A stretch of DNA of 64,000 bases from Pseudoteredinibacter isoporae_A (GTDB taxonomy: Bacteria; Pseudomonadota; Gammaproteobacteria; Pseudomonadales; Cellvibrionaceae): contig NZ_BAABWJ010000002.1 of assembly GCF_040372805.1 (NCBI RefSeq), forward strand, positions 1-64,000, given 5' to 3'. Made by a program: the position numbers and the translations under genes. This document shows, piece after piece, positions 49,233 to 58,390 of this stretch. How positions within the stretch are numbered: the first letter of the stretch is position 1; each line of letters begins with the position of its first letter. The notes beneath the pieces are model-generated. The model made no database searches. It worked only from the letters and a program-made list of their open reading frames with translations, and had not been told where the DNA came from.

Positions 49233-51551
49233 ATGACTGTACCTATTTCCAGCAATTCGCCAGGCCCTATTGCGGCTCCTGGACTTTTCTCTTATCCCAA
49301 ATACTGGGCCGAGTGCTATGGCACCGCGCCTTATTTACCTATGTCTCGCGCCGAGATGGATGAATTGGGCTGGGACAGCTGCGACATCATCATTGTGACC
49401 GGCGACGCCTATGTCGATCACCCCAGTTTTGGTATGGCCGTTATTGGTCGTTTCCTGGAATCCCAGGGTTTTCGGGTTGGCATCATTTCCCAACCGGATT
49501 GGACTTCAGCGGAGCCTTTTAAGGCCCTCGGTAAACCGAATCTGTTTTTCGGCATTACCGGTGGGAATATGGATTCCATGATCAACCGTTATACGGCGGA
49601 TCTGAAAGTTCGCAATGATGACGCCTATACACCTGATGCGGAGCCGGACAAGCGTCCGGATCGTGCGGTCATCGTCTACAGCCAACGATGCAAAGAAGCA
49701 TACAGCGATGTGCCTTTGGTATTGGGTGGAATTGAAGCCAGTTTGCGCCGTATCGCCCAGTACGACTACTGGAGTGATGAAGTTCGCCGTTCTGTACTGT
49801 TCGACGCGGCTGGTGACATTTTGCTATACGGTAACGCTGAGCGTGCCCTTGCTGAGGTGGCTCATCGCTTGTCGGCCGGCGAACCGGTATCTCAGTTAGA
49901 CGATGTCCGGGGTACGGCGGTCATACAAAAACAATTGCCTGAAGGGTGGTTGGAAATCGATTCAACGCGCATCGATTGGCCCAAAAATATTGAGAGTCTG
50001 GCAGAAGCTTACGGCAAGAGTCCGTACGACTATGAAGAGCCAGGCGAATGTGCGGTGAGAAAAAACGGCGAAGCTGCCTCAACGGCATCTGCTGATAAAG
50101 CTGAGCCGATTCGAATCATTCCGATGCCTTTGCAAGCCGAAGCACGTGAGAGCGATAAACCTTCTTACATCCGCCTGCCGTCATTTGAAAAAGTAAAATC
50201 CGATTCAGCGCTCTATGCCCACGCTTCACGCGTGTTACACCAGGAAGCCAATCCACATAATGCTCGGGTTTTGGTGCAGCGTCATGGCAAGCAGGAATTG
50301 TGGGTCAATCCTCCACCGATTCCGCTTAGCACTGAAGAAATGGATGCGGTTTTTGGGTTGTTTTTCCAGCGCCGCCCACACCCTGTGTATGGCGACGCCA
50401 ATATTCCCGCGTACGAAATGATTAAAACCTCGGTGAACATCATGCGTGGCTGCTTTGGCGGTTGCAGCTTCTGTTCCATCACCGAGCACGAAGGCCGTGT
50501 TATTCAAAGTCGCTCCCAGGAATCGGTCATTCGTGAATTGGAAGATATTCGCGACAAGGTACCGGGCTTTACCGGACAGATTTCAGATCTCGGTGGCCCA
50601 ACGGCCAATATGTACCATCTGAACTGCAAGAGTGACGAGATTCAGGCGAGCTGTCGTCGTTTGTCCTGTGTGTTTCCGGGCATCTGTAAAAACCTGAAAA
50701 CCTCACACAAGCAAACCACCGAGTTGTATCGCAAAGCTCGCGCTATTCCGGGCATTAAGAAAGTGGCGATTGCCTCCGGTTTGCGTTATGACTTGGCCGT
50801 GGAAGATCCAGAGTATGTGAAAGAGTTGGTTACCCACCATGTGGGGGGCTACCTGAAAATTGCACCGGAACATACCGAAGACGGGCCGCTTAATCAGATG
50901 ATGAAGCCGGGCATTGGAACCTATGATGCGTTCAAGAGAATGTTCGACAAGTTCTCGAAAGAAGCGGGGAAAAAGCAGTATTTGATTCCTTATTTCATTG
51001 CCGCTCACCCCGGTTGTGAAGATGAAGATATGTTGAATTTGTCTCTGTGGTTAAAACGCAATAAATTCCGTGTGGATCAGGTGCAGACCTTCTACCCATC
51101 GCCTATGGCATTGGCCACGGCGATGTATTACGCCGAACGTGATCCGCTGAAAAAACTCAGTTACAAAGGGCGCAAGCTCTACGTGCCAAAAGACTATAAG
51201 CAGCGTCGTTTGCAAAAAGCCCTGCTGCGTTACCATGATGCCAAGAACTGGGATCTGCTGCGTGAAGCGGCCAAAGAGATGGGACGTGAAGACGTCATTG
51301 GCAATGGCCCGGAACATCTCATTCCGACTCGGGATGGTGCCCGTTCCCAGCAACGTCGGGGGCAATACCAGAAGGCTCGTGGTGGACAGTGGGACAAGCG
51401 CCCCACAGGACAGCGCAAATCATCGGGGGCCGGTGGTTCGAAGCCCGCTTCTCGACACGCGTCGGGTACCCAGAATCGTCATAAGCCCGGGGCTAAACCA
51501 GGTTCCAAGCCAGGCTCCAGGCCGGCTAAGCCTCGCCCGGGCAAACGCTAG
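49233..51551 (+). CDS. ygiQ: YgiQ-family radical SAM protein
   Basis: A 772-residue radical SAM protein. The N-terminus has the conserved YPKYWAECYGTAPYLPMSR-type start and DIIIVTGDAYVDHPSFGMAVIG; the iron-sulphur motif is MRGCFGGCSFCSITEHEG (C-x3-C-x2-C); later GGPTANMYHLNC and LKIAPEHTEDG are family marks. YgiQ proteins are UPF0313 members of unsettled reaction. The last 55 residues are a basic, Gly/Pro/Lys-rich tail with repeated KPGSKPGSRP units, which may bind RNA. Monocistronic, followed by about 150 bp and an XRE gene. Confidence 0.95.
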   Translation: MTVPISSNSPGPIAAPGLFSYPKYWAECYGTAPYLPMSRAEMDELGWDSCDIIIVTGDAYVDHPSFGMAVIGRFLESQGFRVGIISQPDWTSAEPFKALGKPNLFFGITGGNMDSMINRYTADLKVRNDDAYTPDAEPDKRPDRAVIVYSQRCKEAYSDVPLVLGGIEASLRRIAQYDYWSDEVRRSVLFDAAGDILLYGNAERALAEVAHRLSAGEPVSQLDDVRGTAVIQKQLPEGWLEIDSTRIDWPKNIESLAEAYGKSPYDYEEPGECAVRKNGEAASTASADKAEPIRIIPMPLQAEARESDKPSYIRLPSFEKVKSDSALYAHASRVLHQEANPHNARVLVQRHGKQELWVNPPPIPLSTEEMDAVFGLFFQRRPHPVYGDANIPAYEMIKTSVNIMRGCFGGCSFCSITEHEGRVIQSRSQESVIRELEDIRDKVPGFTGQISDLGGPTANMYHLNCKSDEIQASCRRLSCVFPGICKNLKTSHKQTTELYRKARAIPGIKKVAIASGLRYDLAVEDPEYVKELVTHHVGGYLKIAPEHTEDGPLNQMMKPGIGTYDAFKRMFDKFSKEAGKKQYLIPYFIAAHPGCEDEDMLNLSLWLKRNKFRVDQVQTFYPSPMALATAMYYAERDPLKKLSYKGRKLYVPKDYKQRRLQKALLRYHDAKNWDLLREAAKEMGREDVIGNGPEHLIPTRDGARSQQRRGQYQKARGGQWDKRPTGQRKSSGAGGSKPASRHASGTQNRHKPGAKPGSKPGSRPAKPRPGKR

Positions 51552-51632
51552 AACTTGCTGAAGGTGGAGGTTTCAGTCCCTGGGTATCTTAATTTGATAC
51601 CATTGAGGCTGGAATTTGCCACTTTTATCTTT

Positions 51633-51657
51633 AAAGGTTGCACAACCTGCAACCTTT
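51633..51657. promoter_or_regulatory. Perfect inverted repeat upstream of the XRE gene
   Basis: AAAGGTTGCA (51633-51642) and TGCAACCTTT (51648-51657) pair over all 10 bp around CAACC. It ends 51 bp before the XRE start codon with no T-run after it, so an operator, perhaps for self-control by the XRE protein, is more likely than a terminator. Confidence 0.55.
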
Positions 51658-51708
51658 CTCCAATCTTAGCACCCAGTTGTTCATCACATTGAATGAATCG
51701 AGGTAGCT

Positions 51709-52467
51709 ATGTCCCAGACTCAAGCCATTGTTGATAGCCTGAAGCGTGAATTAAAAGCCCAGGGGAAAACCTATGCCCATGTCGCAAAGACCCTGGATCT
51801 CAGCGAAGCCAGCGTGAAGCGCCTGTTCTCTTCAGCCAACCTTTCCTTGCATCGCCTGGACAGTTTGTGCGAACTGTTGGGAATGACCGTTGCTGAACTG
51901 GCCAATAAGGCTCAGGGGCAGCAGGCGATCAGCCAGCTTAGCCAAGAGCAGGAACAGCAGTTGGTGGATCAGCCCAAATTATTGCTCGTGGCCGTATGTG
52001 CATTGAATCGTTGGCAGTTCCACGAAATTGTTGGCACCTATCAGTTGAGCGGCGCCGAATGCGTTCAGCTGTTGGCTAAACTTGATCGTTTACGCTTGAT
52101 TGAATTGTTGCCGAATAATCGTATTAAATTATTGGTGGATCGGGGATTTCGCTGGTTGCCAAATGGCCCGATTCAACAGTATTTTCGTCAACAGATTCAG
52201 TCCGATTATTTTGCAGCAGACTTTGATGGGGCAGGTGAGTTGATGTTGTTTCAAAATGCCATGTTGTCACCCAGCGCCAATGCGATTATGCAGCGTAAAA
52301 TAGAAAGCCTGGCACGTGAGTTTAATCAGCTTGCTGAAGAAGATAAAAATTTGCCATTGGATGAACGCTTTGGCAGCAGTTTGATGTTGGCCATCAGACC
52401 CTGGGAAGTGCAGAGTTTTCAGCGTTTGCGCCGTCCGGGTACCGACAAACAATTTCCCACTGCCTGA
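51709..52467 (+). CDS. XRE-family helix-turn-helix regulator
   Basis: A 252-residue protein. Residues 1-70 form the XRE DNA-binding domain (YAHVAKTLDLSEASVKRLFSSANLSLHRLDSLCELLGMTVAEL); the remaining 180 residues are mainly helical, with LLAVCALNRWQFHEIVGTYQL and FRWLPNGPIQQYFRQQIQSDYF, and resemble the C-terminal region of proteins often found next to lipid genes, but I cannot name it. GAGGTAGCT precedes the ATG. It lies just upstream of the MFS-PlsC gene in the same direction (36 bp), so it may control phospholipid salvage. Confidence 0.88.
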   Translation: MSQTQAIVDSLKRELKAQGKTYAHVAKTLDLSEASVKRLFSSANLSLHRLDSLCELLGMTVAELANKAQGQQAISQLSQEQEQQLVDQPKLLLVAVCALNRWQFHEIVGTYQLSGAECVQLLAKLDRLRLIELLPNNRIKLLVDRGFRWLPNGPIQQYFRQQIQSDYFAADFDGAGELMLFQNAMLSPSANAIMQRKIESLAREFNQLAEEDKNLPLDERFGSSLMLAIRPWEVQSFQRLRRPGTDKQFPTA

Positions 52468-52503
52468 GGCCACCTCAGCGAAACCATGAAACAAGGAGCT
52501 AGC

Positions 52504-54387
52504 ATGTCGAGCCACAGCAGTCAGTTTCAACTTTTAGGGCAAAAACGGTTTTTGCCCCTATTTCTTACCCAGTTTTTTGGGGCCTTTAACGACAATGTGT
52601 TTAAGAATGCCCTGATTGTTCTTTTAGTGTTTAGCATTGGACAGAACAGCGAGCAAATGGCCGTACTCAGTAATTTAGCAGCCGGTTTATTCATTCTGCC
52701 TTTCTTCCTGTTTTCTTCATCGGCCGGTCAATTGGCGGATAAATTCAACAAGGCGACCTTAATTCGCTGGATCAAAGCATTCGAAGTGGTGATCATGGGC
52801 TTCGCCGCTTGGGCCATGTGGCAAAACAGTGTGCCGGCCATGATGAGCGTCTTGTTTATGTTAGGTTTTCAATCGGCCATGTTCGGCCCGGTGAAGTACG
52901 CCATTTTGCCCCAGGCGCTTCACGAAACCGAATTGGTGGGTGGCAATGCTCAAATTGAAATGGGCACCTTCAGTGCGATTTTATTGGGCACGGTGCTCGG
53001 GGGAATATTGGCAAACAGCGAGCAGGCGACCTTGTGGGTTTCCATGGCCGTTGTGGTTGTGGCGGGAATCGGTTTTTTAAGTAGCCTGTTTATTCCCAAG
53101 GTACCCGCATCAAACCCGGAGTTGCAGTTTAACTGGAACCCCCTGAGTCAAACTTTGCGTGTTATTAAAATGGCTCGTGGGAATCCGGTGGTGTTTCTGT
53201 CGATTCTGGGCATTTCCTGGTTTTGGTTTATCGGGGCGGCCTACCTGACTCAGCTACCGGTATTCACCAAAGATGTATTGGGGTGTGACCCTACTGTAGT
53301 GACGTTCCTGCTCTGTGTTTTCACTGTGGGGGTGGCCTTGGGTTCGCTGCTGTGTGAAAGAATGTCTGGCCACAAGGTTGAAATGGGTTTGGTGCCGTTC
53401 GGCGCAGGAGGCATCAGTTTATTTGGGATTCACAGCTATTTTGCTGCTATGGGGTTCACCCCCTTGGATAATGGTGATTTCCTGCAATTTCTGATGGCGC
53501 TGGGCAGCTTCCCAGTCATTCTGGACTTGATGATGATCGGTGTGTTTGGTGGTTTTTATATTGTACCACTGTATGCCGTGATTCAGATTCGCTCAGAAGA
53601 GAAAACCCGAGCTCAGATGATCTCCGTGAATAACATAATGAATGCTTTATTCATGGTGGGCTCGGCGTTGATGGGCGTTGTCTTTCTGGCGGTGCTGGAT
53701 TTGAGCATTCCGTATTTCTTACTGACCATTGCTTTGATGAACATCGGTATCGCTCTGTTTATCTTCTATCAAGTACCTGAGTTTACGATGCGATTTCTGG
53801 TTTGGATTCTCAGCCACACTATGTATCGCGTTAAACATAAAGATCTGGACAATATTCCGGAGAAGGGCGCGGCCATAATCGTGTGTAACCATGTGAGCTA
53901 TATGGATGCCTTGTTACTGGCTGGGGCGGTGCGTCGCCCGATTCGCTTTATCATGTTTAAACCGATTTACGATCTGCCTGTATTGAATTTTATCTTCCGC
54001 ACCGGGCGCACGATTCCAATTATTTCCCAGCATGTCGATAAAGAAGCCTATGAGCGCGCCTTTGATGAAATTTCTGAAGGTCTGGAGGCTGGCGACTTAT
54101 TGTGTATCTTCCCGGAAGGTAAGTTGACAGAAACCGGTGCCGTCAATGAATTCAAAACCGGCATAGAACGTATTTTGGAGCGTAACCCTGTGCCTGTTGC
54201 GCCGATGGCATTGAAAGGACTGTGGGGCAGTTTCTTCAGCCATAAAAATGGTCAAGCTATGTTGTCCTGGCCGCGCCGTTTCTGGTCGAGGGTTGAGGTG
54301 GTTGCTGGAGGCGCCGTTGCGGCTGAACAGGCGAGTGCGGAGCGACTGGAGGATACAGTGAAAGGTTTGCGAGGGAACGCGGCTTAG
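52504..54387 (+). CDS. MFS transporter fused to PlsC acyltransferase (LplT-Aas-like)
   Basis: A 627-residue fusion. Residues 1-420 are an MFS transporter of the LplT type (FLPLFLTQFFGAFNDNVFKNAL, MFGPVKYAILPQAL, GTFSAILLGTVLGG) with twelve predicted helices. Residues 430-620 are a PlsC domain: NHVSYMDALLLAGA (H-x4-D, about residue 463), IMFKPIYDLPVLNFIFRTGR and FPEGKLTETGAV. In other bacteria LplT flips lysophospholipids inward and Aas reacylates them; here the two steps share one chain, and the acyl-ACP synthetase part of Aas is missing from the protein. ATG at 52504 has AAGGAG 5 nt upstream and beats the ATG at 52486. The AMP ligase at 54647 might complete the system. Confidence 0.9.
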   Translation: MSSHSSQFQLLGQKRFLPLFLTQFFGAFNDNVFKNALIVLLVFSIGQNSEQMAVLSNLAAGLFILPFFLFSSSAGQLADKFNKATLIRWIKAFEVVIMGFAAWAMWQNSVPAMMSVLFMLGFQSAMFGPVKYAILPQALHETELVGGNAQIEMGTFSAILLGTVLGGILANSEQATLWVSMAVVVVAGIGFLSSLFIPKVPASNPELQFNWNPLSQTLRVIKMARGNPVVFLSILGISWFWFIGAAYLTQLPVFTKDVLGCDPTVVTFLLCVFTVGVALGSLLCERMSGHKVEMGLVPFGAGGISLFGIHSYFAAMGFTPLDNGDFLQFLMALGSFPVILDLMMIGVFGGFYIVPLYAVIQIRSEEKTRAQMISVNNIMNALFMVGSALMGVVFLAVLDLSIPYFLLTIALMNIGIALFIFYQVPEFTMRFLVWILSHTMYRVKHKDLDNIPEKGAAIIVCNHVSYMDALLLAGAVRRPIRFIMFKPIYDLPVLNFIFRTGRTIPIISQHVDKEAYERAFDEISEGLEAGDLLCIFPEGKLTETGAVNEFKTGIERILERNPVPVAPMALKGLWGSFFSHKNGQAMLSWPRRFWSRVEVVAGGAVAAEQASAERLEDTVKGLRGNAA

Positions 54388-54646
54388 TACGCTTCGTCGA
54401 GTCTTGTCTTTTGGTGCATTGGCCCAACAACTCTGTCCTCTGCGGGGAGTTGGAGCCACATGAGGCCGGTTTAATTTCACACAGTAAATTAAGCTGGTCT
54501 CACGTATCCGGATTCGCGTCAAATTGATTCCCCAGTTTCATTTTCTACGTCTCGGATGTCGCCTTTAACCCTAGTTACCCAAAAGCAATAATGAGAGGCT
54601 AGGATGGTAAATACGGTCTCGAATTATTCAGCAGAGAGAGTTCACT

Positions 54647-56194
54647 ATGCCATCCCATATCGTCTTTGCCGGCCAGGCATTGTCAGAAGGTGCCTTTCAA
54701 AGCAATGTCAAAAGAATTGCTTCAGTATTAGCAGCCAAGGGCGTTGAGCCTGATGATGCCATCGCTATATTGATGCGCAATGAACCCATGTATTTGCAAG
54801 TTATTGAAGCATGCCGATATGTAGGGGCTCGGTATGTCGCCTTGAACTGGCATGGCTCCGCGGCAGAAATCGCTCATATTTTGGAAGATTCCAAAGCAAA
54901 GGTGTTGTTGGGGCACGGGGATTTGTTGCAGGCATTAAGTGGCCATGCCGTGTTCCGACATCAAGCGGAAAGCGTTGCGGTGTTCTCATTAGCAACCCCG
55001 GAATCCATTGCTGACCAATACCCGCTGGAAGCCGTTGCTGTAAAGGAAGAATATCCCGATTTACGTGCGGCGATTGCTGATATCGACGAGATTGCTTCGG
55101 CGCCACTGAAGGTACGCGGCCTGTTCGCTTACACCTCAGGCAGCACCGGCCGCCCGAAAGGCATTGTGCGGCCCAGTAACCCTGACGCGCCAGATCGTTA
55201 CATGATGTACCAAATGTTGGCTCAAGGGTTTATGTTCCTGCAGCCTGGAGACAAATTTTTCATGTCCGCGCCGATGTATCACAGCGCACCGAATACCCTG
55301 AGCTTATCGGCTTTGTCAGCGGAGGGTGTGGATATCTATATTGAGTCTCAGTTTGATCCGGAAGGTTTTCTAAAAGCCGTCGAACGAGAGGGAATCACTC
55401 ACGCCTATATTGTGCCGACGATGATGATTCGAATGCTGAAACTGCCTCAGGAAGTGCGCGACCGATATGACGTCAGCAGTTTGCGTTATTCAGTGTCTAC
55501 CGGCTCGCCATGTCCCGTGGAGGTTAAGCAAGCCATGATCGATTGGTTTGGACCCATTTTCTATGAAAGCTATGGCGCCAGTGAATTAGGGTTTATGACG
55601 CTGATCAGTGCGACTGAAGCTCAGGAAAAACCCGGTTCAGTGGGTCGTGCCCGAGAAGGAACGGCCATCAAAATCCTCAATGATGAGTTGCAGGAGCTTG
55701 GGCCTGGAGAAACCGGCACTATCTATATTCACTCCATGCTGGCCTCAGGCTTTGGCTATACCAATAGTGAAGGCGATTTAAGCGATCAGGAGCTGGGTGG
55801 CTTTGCAACGGTAGGGGATGTGGGTTACCTCGATGACGAAGGTTTTTTGTTTATCAGCGACCGAAAAAAGGAAATGATCATTTCCGGCGGCGCCAATATT
55901 TTTCCTTCCGAGATTGAGGCTGAAATATTGCGTTTACCCCAGGTTCTCGATTGTGCCGTATTCGGGGCACCTGACGAAGAGTTTGGGGAAAAAATCATTG
56001 CTGCTGTTCAGTTGCAAGTCGATCAGAGTCTGAACCTGCAGGAACTGCAAGATGCTCTGGAAGGTCATCTGGCGCGTTTTAAAATGCCTCGAAAGCTGGA
56101 TATCCACGATGCCCTGCCGAGAGAGGATAGCGGTAAAATCTTTAAGAAGCGTCTAAAAGACCCTTATTGGGAAGGTGCAGGACGTCAGATTTAA
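54647..56194 (+). CDS. AMP-dependent acyl-CoA synthetase/ligase
   Basis: A 515-residue class I adenylate-forming enzyme with motifs AYTSGSTGRPKGIVRPS, YESYGASELGFM, GDVGYLDDEGFLFISDRKKEMIISG and the catalytic Lys in PREDSGKIFKKRLKDPYW. The pattern is of acyl-CoA ligases for fatty acids, bile acids or aromatic acids rather than of amino-acid adenylation. The N-terminus begins close to the first motif, a little shorter than usual. It is 260 bp downstream of the MFS-PlsC gene, so it is probably a separate transcript, though a functional link to lysophospholipid reacylation is possible. Confidence 0.9.
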   Translation: MPSHIVFAGQALSEGAFQSNVKRIASVLAAKGVEPDDAIAILMRNEPMYLQVIEACRYVGARYVALNWHGSAAEIAHILEDSKAKVLLGHGDLLQALSGHAVFRHQAESVAVFSLATPESIADQYPLEAVAVKEEYPDLRAAIADIDEIASAPLKVRGLFAYTSGSTGRPKGIVRPSNPDAPDRYMMYQMLAQGFMFLQPGDKFFMSAPMYHSAPNTLSLSALSAEGVDIYIESQFDPEGFLKAVEREGITHAYIVPTMMIRMLKLPQEVRDRYDVSSLRYSVSTGSPCPVEVKQAMIDWFGPIFYESYGASELGFMTLISATEAQEKPGSVGRAREGTAIKILNDELQELGPGETGTIYIHSMLASGFGYTNSEGDLSDQELGGFATVGDVGYLDDEGFLFISDRKKEMIISGGANIFPSEIEAEILRLPQVLDCAVFGAPDEEFGEKIIAAVQLQVDQSLNLQELQDALEGHLARFKMPRKLDIHDALPREDSGKIFKKRLKDPYWEGAGRQI

Positions 56195-56351
56195 TGGCAA
56201 CGAGAACTGCGTTTCTGCTTTGAGAGTTTCGTTGGCAGAACGCCGTGTGTGAAGTCGAGTAGGGTCGATGCTTTGCTGAAGTCAGTGTCAGGGGCGGTGC
56301 CAAATAGAGTGGTGCAGCTCCTTACCAGAAGGTAAGCAGCTGCAAATAAAG

Positions 56352-57581
56352 TTAGGCGGCTAAGGTAAAAGACAAAAAGAAGCCCGCAATACAGGCGCTC
56401 ATCAAGTTCGCCATAAAGCCACCGATAACGGCTTTCAGGCCCAACTTGGCAACGTCCTGGCGACGTTCCGGGGCAATCGTACCGAAGCCACCCAACAAAA
56501 TACCGATCGAAGAAAAGTTTGCAAAACCACAGAGTGCAAACGTGATCACGGCCTGACTGTATGGGCTCAACTGATCTTTAATCTCCGCGAAGTTCGCGTA
56601 GGCAATAAACTCGTTCAGTACCAGCTTTTGGCCAATCAAACTGCCTGCGGTAATGGATTCCTCCCAAGGCACACCCATTAGCACGGCAACAATTCGGAAC
56701 ACATGGCCGAGGATCCATTCCAGAGACAGCTGCTCCAAACCAATCCAGCCGCCGACGGCACCCAAAATACCATTAAGCATTGCAATCAAAGCGATGAAGG
56801 CGATCAGCATAGCACCGATATTCGCCGCCAGAATCAGGCCTTGCGAGGTTCCGCTCGCGGCGGCATCAATGACGTTGACGTAGCTTTCTTTATAGATTTC
56901 GCCTTCTTCGGACGCGGCATCCAGCTCTTCGGTTTCCGGCTCCAGCATCTTGGCCATTAACAGGGCACCCGGTGCGGCCATAAAACTGGCCGCCAGAAGA
57001 TACTTCAGCTCGACGCCGAGGCCTACGTAACCGGCCAACACTGATCCGGCAACGGTGGCGGTGCCGCCCACCATGACCGCAAACAACTGAGAGCGACTCA
57101 AGGTTGGGATGTAGGGCTTGATCGTTAGTGGGGCTTCGGCCTGACCGATAAAGATATTCGCCGCGGCCACCATGGATTCTGTACGGCTGGTGCCCAGTAG
57201 CTTGCGCAGACCACCCCCGATAATGCGGATGACCCAAATCATCACCCCCCAGTGATACAGCACCGCAACCAGGGCAGAGAAGAAAATCACCACTGGCAAG
57301 ACGTGGAAAGCAAAAATGAAGCCCATCTTCATGCGGCCAATATCGCCGAACAAAAACTTAATGCCATCCTGAGCGTAGTTCAACACACTGGAAACGGTTT
57401 CAGACAAGCTGGCCAACATGGTTTGACCAAAAGGGACGTAAAGCACCAACGCGCCTAAGGCGATCTGGGTGAGAAAGGCAGCGATTACCGTACGCCAGCT
57501 GATAGAGCGGCGGTTTTTCGAAAATGCAAAAGCAACGGCCAGCAGGCATAGCATGCCTACCAGAGGTATCAAAGAAGTCAA
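56352..57581 (-). CDS. nupC: NupC-family concentrative nucleoside transporter
   Basis: A 409-residue inner-membrane nucleoside importer (CNT family). Signature stretches: GQAEAPLTIKPYIPTLSRSQ, VMVGGTATVAGSVLAGYVGLG, LILAANIGAMLIAFIALI, GQKLVLNEFIAYANF and FALCGFANFSSIGILLGG. Import is driven by sodium or protons. The start is the TTG at 57581: AAGGAG stands 7 nt before it and the reading begins just ahead of the first membrane helix. It follows the uridine kinase gene on the same strand after 43 bp, which fits nucleoside salvage. Confidence 0.95.
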   Translation of the reverse strand: MTSLIPLVGMLCLLAVAFAFSKNRRSISWRTVIAAFLTQIALGALVLYVPFGQTMLASLSETVSSVLNYAQDGIKFLFGDIGRMKMGFIFAFHVLPVVIFFSALVAVLYHWGVMIWVIRIIGGGLRKLLGTSRTESMVAAANIFIGQAEAPLTIKPYIPTLSRSQLFAVMVGGTATVAGSVLAGYVGLGVELKYLLAASFMAAPGALLMAKMLEPETEELDAASEEGEIYKESYVNVIDAAASGTSQGLILAANIGAMLIAFIALIAMLNGILGAVGGWIGLEQLSLEWILGHVFRIVAVLMGVPWEESITAGSLIGQKLVLNEFIAYANFAEIKDQLSPYSQAVITFALCGFANFSSIGILLGGFGTIAPERRQDVAKLGLKAVIGGFMANLMSACIAGFFLSFTLAA

Positions 57582-57624
57582 AGGACGCTCCTTGGCTGTT
57601 ATTTGATCTTATGAGTGAGCCTTG

Positions 57625-58266
57625 TTAGCTCGATGCCTGTGTGCCAACCACGGTAGCGAGGTGGTCACGAAGTAATGCCAGGCTGCGTCCCGGCTTTGAC
57701 GTGCCAGATAATACCACATCCGCGTGCTGGCGTGAGGGCAGAATAAAGGCTTCCGCCATGGGGCGGACTGTGGCTTGATATTGATTGAGAACCGAGGCCA
57801 TATCGCGCCCACGTTGGTGGATATCCCGTTCCAAACGTCTAATTAAACAGATATCAATGGGCGCATCGACATAGATATTCAGGTCAGAAAAGTCTCGCAG
57901 CTTGGCCTGGGACAGCAACAAAATTCCCTCAACGATAATGATGGGGCTTGGTTGCAGGGTTTTTACCTGATCGCTGCGGGTATGCTGGCAAAAGTCGTAC
58001 ACTGGCATATCAACACTCTGACCGGCCTGAAGTTGCTGCAGTTGTGTCAGGAGCAACTCATGCTCAAAGGCGCTCGGGTGATCGTAATTCTGTTCACAGC
58101 GCTCCTCGAAGGGTTTATCGTTCTGATCCCGGTAGTAGTTATCTTCGTGGATGATATTTATACAATCGGACCCAAGTGAATCACTCAGGGTCGCCGCGAG
58201 AGCCTCGCTCAAGGTGGACTTGCCTGAGCCGGAGAGGCCGCTAATCAGAATAATGGTTGAACGCAT
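57625..58266 (-). CDS. udk: Uridine kinase
   Basis: A 213-residue P-loop kinase of usual Udk size. Walker A is SGLSGSGKSTLSEAL; IIHEDNYYRDQND, YDHPSAFEHELL, DMPVYDFCQHTR and IIIVEGILLLSQAKL are uridine kinase/phosphoribulokinase motifs. It phosphorylates uridine (and usually cytidine) after import, feeding pyrimidine salvage. ATG at 58266 gives the normal N-terminus. It forms a unit with nupC downstream and is divergent from the M13 peptidase gene. Confidence 0.92.
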   Translation of the reverse strand: MRSTIILISGLSGSGKSTLSEALAATLSDSLGSDCINIIHEDNYYRDQNDKPFEERCEQNYDHPSAFEHELLLTQLQQLQAGQSVDMPVYDFCQHTRSDQVKTLQPSPIIIVEGILLLSQAKLRDFSDLNIYVDAPIDICLIRRLERDIHQRGRDMASVLNQYQATVRPMAEAFILPSRQHADVVLSGTSKPGRSLALLRDHLATVVGTQASS

Positions 58267-58390
58267 TTGGCAATTTCTATCGTCTAAATGAAGAGGCCGC
58301 ACTATAGCAATACAGACGCTGCAATTCACGCGTCATAGAACAATTAAGCTGCCAAACCTATTGGCCAAACACTGAAGGGGAATGAATAAG

